From JBEBXQ01 sp040391535 (GTDB lineage: Bacteria; Bacteroidota; Bacteroidia; Cytophagales; Spirosomataceae): 23,917 nt of DNA. Location of the stretch: NCBI GenBank assembly GCA_040391535.1, contig JBEBXQ010000078.1, forward strand, positions 1-23,917, given 5' to 3'. The translations under genes and the position numbers were made by a program. Numbering within the stretch: the stretch's first letter is position 1; every line of letters starts with the position of its first letter. Shown one piece after another: positions 20,726 to 23,917 of this stretch. A model generated the notes under the pieces. That model ran no database searches and was not told the origin of the DNA. It saw only the letters and a list, made by a program, of their open reading frames with translations.

Positions 20726-22024
20726 ATGGATTTTAGTCAGGCAATCGAATATTTGTATAATCGATTACCAGTTTTTCACAATATAGGGGCCCGGGCATAT
20801 AAGCCGGGCCTCTCTACTACCCGGGCAATTTGTGAGCATCTAGGAAACCCTCAGAACCGCTATAAGACCATTCATATTGCCGGTACCAACGGAAAGGGAA
20901 GCACTTCACACATGCTGGCGGCCGTGCTGCAAAAAGCGGGCTACAAAACAGGATTATATACATCTCCGCATTTAAAATCCTTCACAGAAAGGATCAGAGT
21001 AAATGGCGTACCTGCAGAGGAAACCTATATTGCTGAGTTTGTCAGCAGTCACCGGTCTTTCATTGAATCGGTATCACCTTCTTTTTTTGAAATCACGGTA
21101 GCAATGGCTTTCGATTATTTCGCCCGGGAAAATGTGGATGTAGCGGTTATTGAGGTGGGCCTGGGCGGACGGCTTGATTCAACGAACATCATTACACCTG
21201 AGTTATCGGTAATCACGAATATCAGCTTTGACCATGTTAAGCAACTGGGCGATACCTTACCTAAAATCGCAGCTGAAAAAGCCGGTATTATTAAGGAGAG
21301 GGTTCCTGTAGTAATCAGTGAAAATCATGGTCCGGAAGTGGACGAGGTATTTATTTCCAGATCACAGTCGGTTAACGCGCCTGTCGTTTTTGCTGCTGCT
21401 GAATGGCAAGTCCGGGATCATTGGATTGAAAACGGAAAGATGGGTGTATCAATAACAGATGCAGACCAAAATGAGGTATTCACTGGATTAGAACTTGAAT
21501 TGACAGGATTCTATCAATGTAAAAATATTTTAGGAGTGTTAAGCGCACTGAAAATACTGAAAAATAGCGGGTGGTTATTATCTGAGAAAGCGATTTATGA
21601 AGGTTTGTCAGCCACCAGTAGTATTACAGGACTGAAAGGCCGCTGGCAGGTATTGAATGCAAGGCCGTTTATGGTATGTGATACGGCTCATAATCCTTCC
21701 GGGCTCGCCAATACGATAGCACAGTTTATGAGCATCCCAGCTGCGAAAAGAACCTTTATCCTGGGATTTGTAGGAGATAAGGACGTAACAGCTATATTGA
21801 AATTACTTCCTTCAGATGCTTCCTATTATTTTTGCCAGCCGGGCAATATGAGGGCCTTACCCGCTGAATTATTAGCCAAACAGGCGAAGGAAGCCGGAAT
21901 AACCGGAATTGTAGAAAGGGACGTCAACAAAGCCATGACGCTGGCAATGGCGTCAGCTTCAGCTGAAGAGGCTATTTATGTAGGCGGAAGTACGTTTGTA
22001 GTAGCAGATATTGAAAATTTATAA
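20726..22024 (+). CDS. folC: Dihydrofolate synthase/folylpolyglutamate synthase
   Basis: The 432-aa cytoplasmic Mur-ligase-fold enzyme joins glutamate to dihydropteroate and lengthens the polyglutamate tail of folates, using ATP. The P-loop GTNGKGSTS is at residues 53-61, then GLYTSPHLKSFTERIRVNG, the Mg/ATP segment EVGLGGRLDSTN at about 141-152, and FDHVKQLGDTLPKIAAEKAGIIK, the usual Lys-containing block. The C-terminal Rossmann-like domain contains VCDTAHNPSG, the ADP-binding His motif. It is 22 bases after tonB and its stop is one base before the trmB start, so the genes are co-transcribed. Confidence 0.96.
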   Translation: MDFSQAIEYLYNRLPVFHNIGARAYKPGLSTTRAICEHLGNPQNRYKTIHIAGTNGKGSTSHMLAAVLQKAGYKTGLYTSPHLKSFTERIRVNGVPAEETYIAEFVSSHRSFIESVSPSFFEITVAMAFDYFARENVDVAVIEVGLGGRLDSTNIITPELSVITNISFDHVKQLGDTLPKIAAEKAGIIKERVPVVISENHGPEVDEVFISRSQSVNAPVVFAAAEWQVRDHWIENGKMGVSITDADQNEVFTGLELELTGFYQCKNILGVLSALKILKNSGWLLSEKAIYEGLSATSSITGLKGRWQVLNARPFMVCDTAHNPSGLANTIAQFMSIPAAKRTFILGFVGDKDVTAILKLLPSDASYYFCQPGNMRALPAELLAKQAKEAGITGIVERDVNKAMTLAMASASAEEAIYVGGSTFVVADIENL

Positions 22025-22025
22025 A

Positions 22026-22685
22026 ATGGCAAGGCAAAAATTACAAAGATTTTTACATAATTCATTAGCAGACAATGTAATCGAGAAGGGAAAGCCCTTC
22101 TATACCACCATTAAAGGAAACTGGAATAAGGAATACTTTAAGAATGACCAGCCGATTGTCCTGGAACTGGCGTGCGGGAAAGGTGAATATACCACTGGTC
22201 TTGCCGCCGTTTATCCCGACAGGAATTATATCGGTATTGACATTAAGGGAGACCGAATCCAGAGAGGAAGTAAACGTGCCATGGACAATAATCTGGCAAA
22301 CGTAGCTTTTCTGAGAGCTGGAATCCAGTTCCTGGATGAGTTTTTTGTAGAGGGAGAAGTTGATGAAATATGGCTGATTCATCCGGATCCGCAACCGAAA
22401 GACAAAGATGAAAAGAAGCGCCTTACCAATTCCGCTTTTCTTTCTTTATATGCCAGGTATTTAAAGAAAGGCGGGTTATTCCGTTTAAAGACAGATAATC
22501 CTTTTCTGTATGAATACAGTCTGGGGTCTTTGGGCAACCATACAGAATACCGCATTCTGGATCATACCAACGATCTTTATCATTCACCATTGCTGGAAGA
22601 GCACCAGGGAGTCAAAACCCATTATGAACATTTGTTTGTGGAAAAGGGTTTTACTATTAATTATATTAAATCGGTCAGACTATGA
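22026..22685 (+). CDS. trmB: tRNA (guanine-N7-)-methyltransferase
   Basis: TrmB transfers a methyl group from S-adenosylmethionine to N7 of G46 in the tRNA variable loop. The ATG at 22026 gives 219 aa; an in-frame TTG at 22011 would extend it by five codons into folC, but the ATG fits the family start MARQKLQRF. The SAM site is LELACGKGEYTTGLA at 46-60 with IGIDIKGDR. The substrate/catalytic block is IHPDPQPKDKDEKKRL at 118-133, where many relatives have FPDPWPKKRHHKRRL, and LKTDNPFLYEY follows at about 154. This is a variant form, but the DP and P-K positions are kept. The start lies one base after the folC stop, and the end overlaps the thioredoxin gene by 4 bases (ATGA). Confidence 0.95.
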   Translation: MARQKLQRFLHNSLADNVIEKGKPFYTTIKGNWNKEYFKNDQPIVLELACGKGEYTTGLAAVYPDRNYIGIDIKGDRIQRGSKRAMDNNLANVAFLRAGIQFLDEFFVEGEVDEIWLIHPDPQPKDKDEKKRLTNSAFLSLYARYLKKGGLFRLKTDNPFLYEYSLGSLGNHTEYRILDHTNDLYHSPLLEEHQGVKTHYEHLFVEKGFTINYIKSVRL

Positions 22686-23194
22686 TGTTCATGAGAAAAT
22701 ACCGGAATCTGATAGCCATCGCTCTTTTAGTTACAATAGGTACCCGGACAGGATATGCTCAGCAGGTTATAGATAAAAAGCTTTATAATCCTTTGGCAGA
22801 TGCCGAAAAAGACATTCAGAAGGCAGTAGAACAGGCCAGGATATCAGGGAAACATGTTTTTATTCAGATAGGAGGTAACTGGTGCGTATGGTGTCATCGT
22901 TTCAATGAAACTGTGATGAATAATGATACGCTCCGTGGAATTCTGAACCATAGTTATGTGCCGTTACATGTCAATTACAGCCCTGAAAATAAAAACGAAA
23001 AAGTACTGGCTTCGCTGGGTTATCCGCAACGTTTCGGATTCCCGGTTTTTGTAATTTTAGATAGAAACGGCAATCGCTTACATACCCAGAACAGCGCCTA
23101 CCTTGAAGACGGAAAAGGGCATAACAGTACTGAAATATTTAAATTTTTATATAGTTGGACACCCACTGCGATTGATCCTGAAAATTATAAATAA
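22682..23194 (+). CDS. Exported thioredoxin-fold protein (WCVWC)
   Basis: A signal peptide at the start (MRKYRNLIAIALLVTIG region, cut after GYA at about residue 26) marks this 170-aa protein as periplasmic. The thioredoxin active site is NWCVWCHRF with Cys68 and Cys71, and the cis-Pro loop is in FGFPVFV. It resembles the thioredoxin_7/DsbD-C-like group that reduces or shuffles disulfides in exported proteins. The start overlaps the trmB stop (ATGA); alternative in-frame ATGs occur at 22685 and 22691, and the last one gives the best signal-peptide n-region. Membership of the folC-trmB transcript is likely. Its redox partner is not in the window. Confidence 0.88.
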   Translation: MMFMRKYRNLIAIALLVTIGTRTGYAQQVIDKKLYNPLADAEKDIQKAVEQARISGKHVFIQIGGNWCVWCHRFNETVMNNDTLRGILNHSYVPLHVNYSPENKNEKVLASLGYPQRFGFPVFVILDRNGNRLHTQNSAYLEDGKGHNSTEIFKFLYSWTPTAIDPENYK

Positions 23195-23257
23195 TCCGTG
23201 AACCTTAATTCTGATCCTGAGGTTTTTAAAGCATAGGAATTTAAAAATACAGGTAGA

Positions 23258-23863
23258 ATGAATACAGTAGAAAAAATTTTCACAAAGGAGAATATTAAGA
23301 AAGCATATACTTACGAAGAGTATCTTGAACTGATTGCTGATCTTGTTGATAAAAAGCAGACGACAGGCCCAAATCAATCAGAGGATTATGCAGCCTATAC
23401 CCGTCTGAATCTGATAAGAATGCAGCGTCTGGATAAAACCGTTGAAATAGGGAACGAACTGACAGAACTGGTAAAGGAAATTAAATCTCCGCAGCGCTGG
23501 TATGTTTTATTGGAAGGCTGGTGTGGCGATGCAGCACAGTCTGTGCCTGTAATTGCAAAACTGGCAACTTTAAATGATCATATTGAGTTGCATCTTCTGT
23601 TGAGAGACGAACACCCGGTTATTATGGATCAGTATCTTACCAATGGAGGTAGGTCCATTCCTAAACTGATAGGATTGGATGAAAACGGAGAAGAGTTGTT
23701 TGTCTGGGGCCCAAGACCGGCTGAAGCACAGGCATTATATGATGAATTTAAATTGAATCCTGAAAGAGGGTTTGTGAAGTTTGCCGAAGAACTACAGCTA
23801 TGGTATTCGAAGAATAAAACTGTGGCGATTCAGAAAGAATTGATATCAGTTATAAAAGGATAA
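23258..23863 (+). CDS. Thioredoxin-family protein with single-Cys WCGD site
   Basis: The 201-aa protein has no signal peptide. A thioredoxin-like core starts near residue 78 with QRWYVLLEGWCGDAAQSVPV (79-98), and the conserved cis-Pro loop appears as GGRSIPKLI at 130-138. Cys89 is present, but the second Cys of CxxC is replaced by Ala92, which matches the thioredoxin_9-type (WCGDA) subfamily. It cannot do dithiol exchange and may act through a single thiol, by glutathionylation, or as a binding protein. An N-terminal helical region (1-75) precedes the fold. The gap to the preceding thioredoxin gene is 63 bases with no clear promoter, so co-transcription is plausible. Confidence 0.85.
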   Translation: MNTVEKIFTKENIKKAYTYEEYLELIADLVDKKQTTGPNQSEDYAAYTRLNLIRMQRLDKTVEIGNELTELVKEIKSPQRWYVLLEGWCGDAAQSVPVIAKLATLNDHIELHLLLRDEHPVIMDQYLTNGGRSIPKLIGLDENGEELFVWGPRPAEAQALYDEFKLNPERGFVKFAEELQLWYSKNKTVAIQKELISVIKG

Positions 23864-23889
23864 TTTCAATTATAAAAAGATAATTCAAT
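23851..23889 (+). repeat. Imperfect tandem duplication at the end of the last gene
   Basis: A 20-base unit TATAAAAGGATAATTTCAAT (23851-23870) is followed at once by a 19-base copy at 23871-23889, which differs by one substitution and one deleted T. The stop codon of the thioredoxin gene (23861-23863) is inside the first copy, so the second copy lies outside the coding region. Confidence 0.8.
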
Positions 23890-23911
23890 GCCCCTGGTTG
23901 AAACCGGGGGC
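23890..23911 (+). terminator. Terminator hairpin at the window end
   Basis: GCCCCTGGT (23890-23898) pairs with ACCGGGGGC (23903-23911) in a 9-bp GC-rich stem with a TGAA loop and one T-G pair. The sequence following it is A-rich (aaaata) and cut by the window edge, so the T run cannot be judged. It lies 27 bases after the last gene. Confidence 0.5.
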
Positions 23912-23917
23912 AAAATA

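Noticed and set aside
1..23917. Defence island, prophage, insertion sequence or CRISPR array
   Set aside because: No transposase, integrase, Cas, nuclease or toxin-antitoxin signature and no regularly spaced repeats were found on either strand.

Overview
The window reads as chromosomal housekeeping sequence from a member of the Bacteroidota, most likely of the Sphingobacteriales/Cytophagales/Chitinophagales kind. Four things point there. The primary sigma factor is short (287 aa) and lacks region 1.1. Promoter-like sites follow the Bacteroidota TTTG-N19/20-TAnnTTTG pattern instead of TTGACA/TATAAT, and classical Shine-Dalgarno sequences are nearly absent. There is a menaquinone gene (menD). 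There are also Bacteroidota-type envelope proteins: an HU-CCDC81/SPOR protein, a 1000-aa periplasmic TPR protein, a 499-aa LptF/LptG-family permease and a START-like protein. No phage, insertion sequence, CRISPR array or classical defence island is visible.

Layout. Positions 1-1376, minus strand: an atypical 3-hydroxyacyl-CoA dehydrogenase and a small unrecognised ORF, each followed by a hairpin terminator. Positions 1377-1744: no gene, but one widely spaced perfect inverted repeat. Positions 1745-3736: a GNAT acetyltransferase divergent from a MocR-type (GntR-aminotransferase fusion) regulator, with a likely three-half-site operator between them. Positions 3877-4307: a bidirectional terminator and a heavily degraded alpha/beta-hydrolase pseudogene. 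Positions 4524-4684: a tRNA(CAU) unit on the minus strand with a good promoter and terminator. Positions 4863-6767: a START-like protein and the lipopolysaccharide-export-type permease, closely spaced. Positions 6824-10558: the gene-expression block rpsO, pnp, rpoD. Positions 10575-12305: menD, converging after one base on a TPR lipoprotein (12307-13335). Positions 13425-13682: a small conserved-looking hypothetical gene. Positions 13771-19604: an envelope cluster of a 1000-aa TPR protein, an outer-membrane beta-barrel and an HU-CCDC81/SPOR membrane protein. Positions 19777-23863: a TonB-like protein, folC, trmB and two thioredoxin-fold proteins.

How the genes work together. rpsO/pnp/rpoD couples ribosome assembly, RNA turnover and primary transcription. 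The 13771-19604 cluster encodes proteins predicted to span the outer membrane, periplasm, peptidoglycan, inner membrane and cytoplasm, and TonB follows it as a separate transcription unit. The tightest coupling at the end is folC-trmB-thioredoxin, with 1-nt spacing and then a 4-nt ATGA overlap.

I do not see a clearly new system. The most interesting items are the HU-to-SPOR trans-envelope protein with its barrel and TPR neighbours, the MocR/GNAT operator layout, the START-permease pair, the three-lesion hydrolase pseudogene, and several promoter/terminator arrangements.
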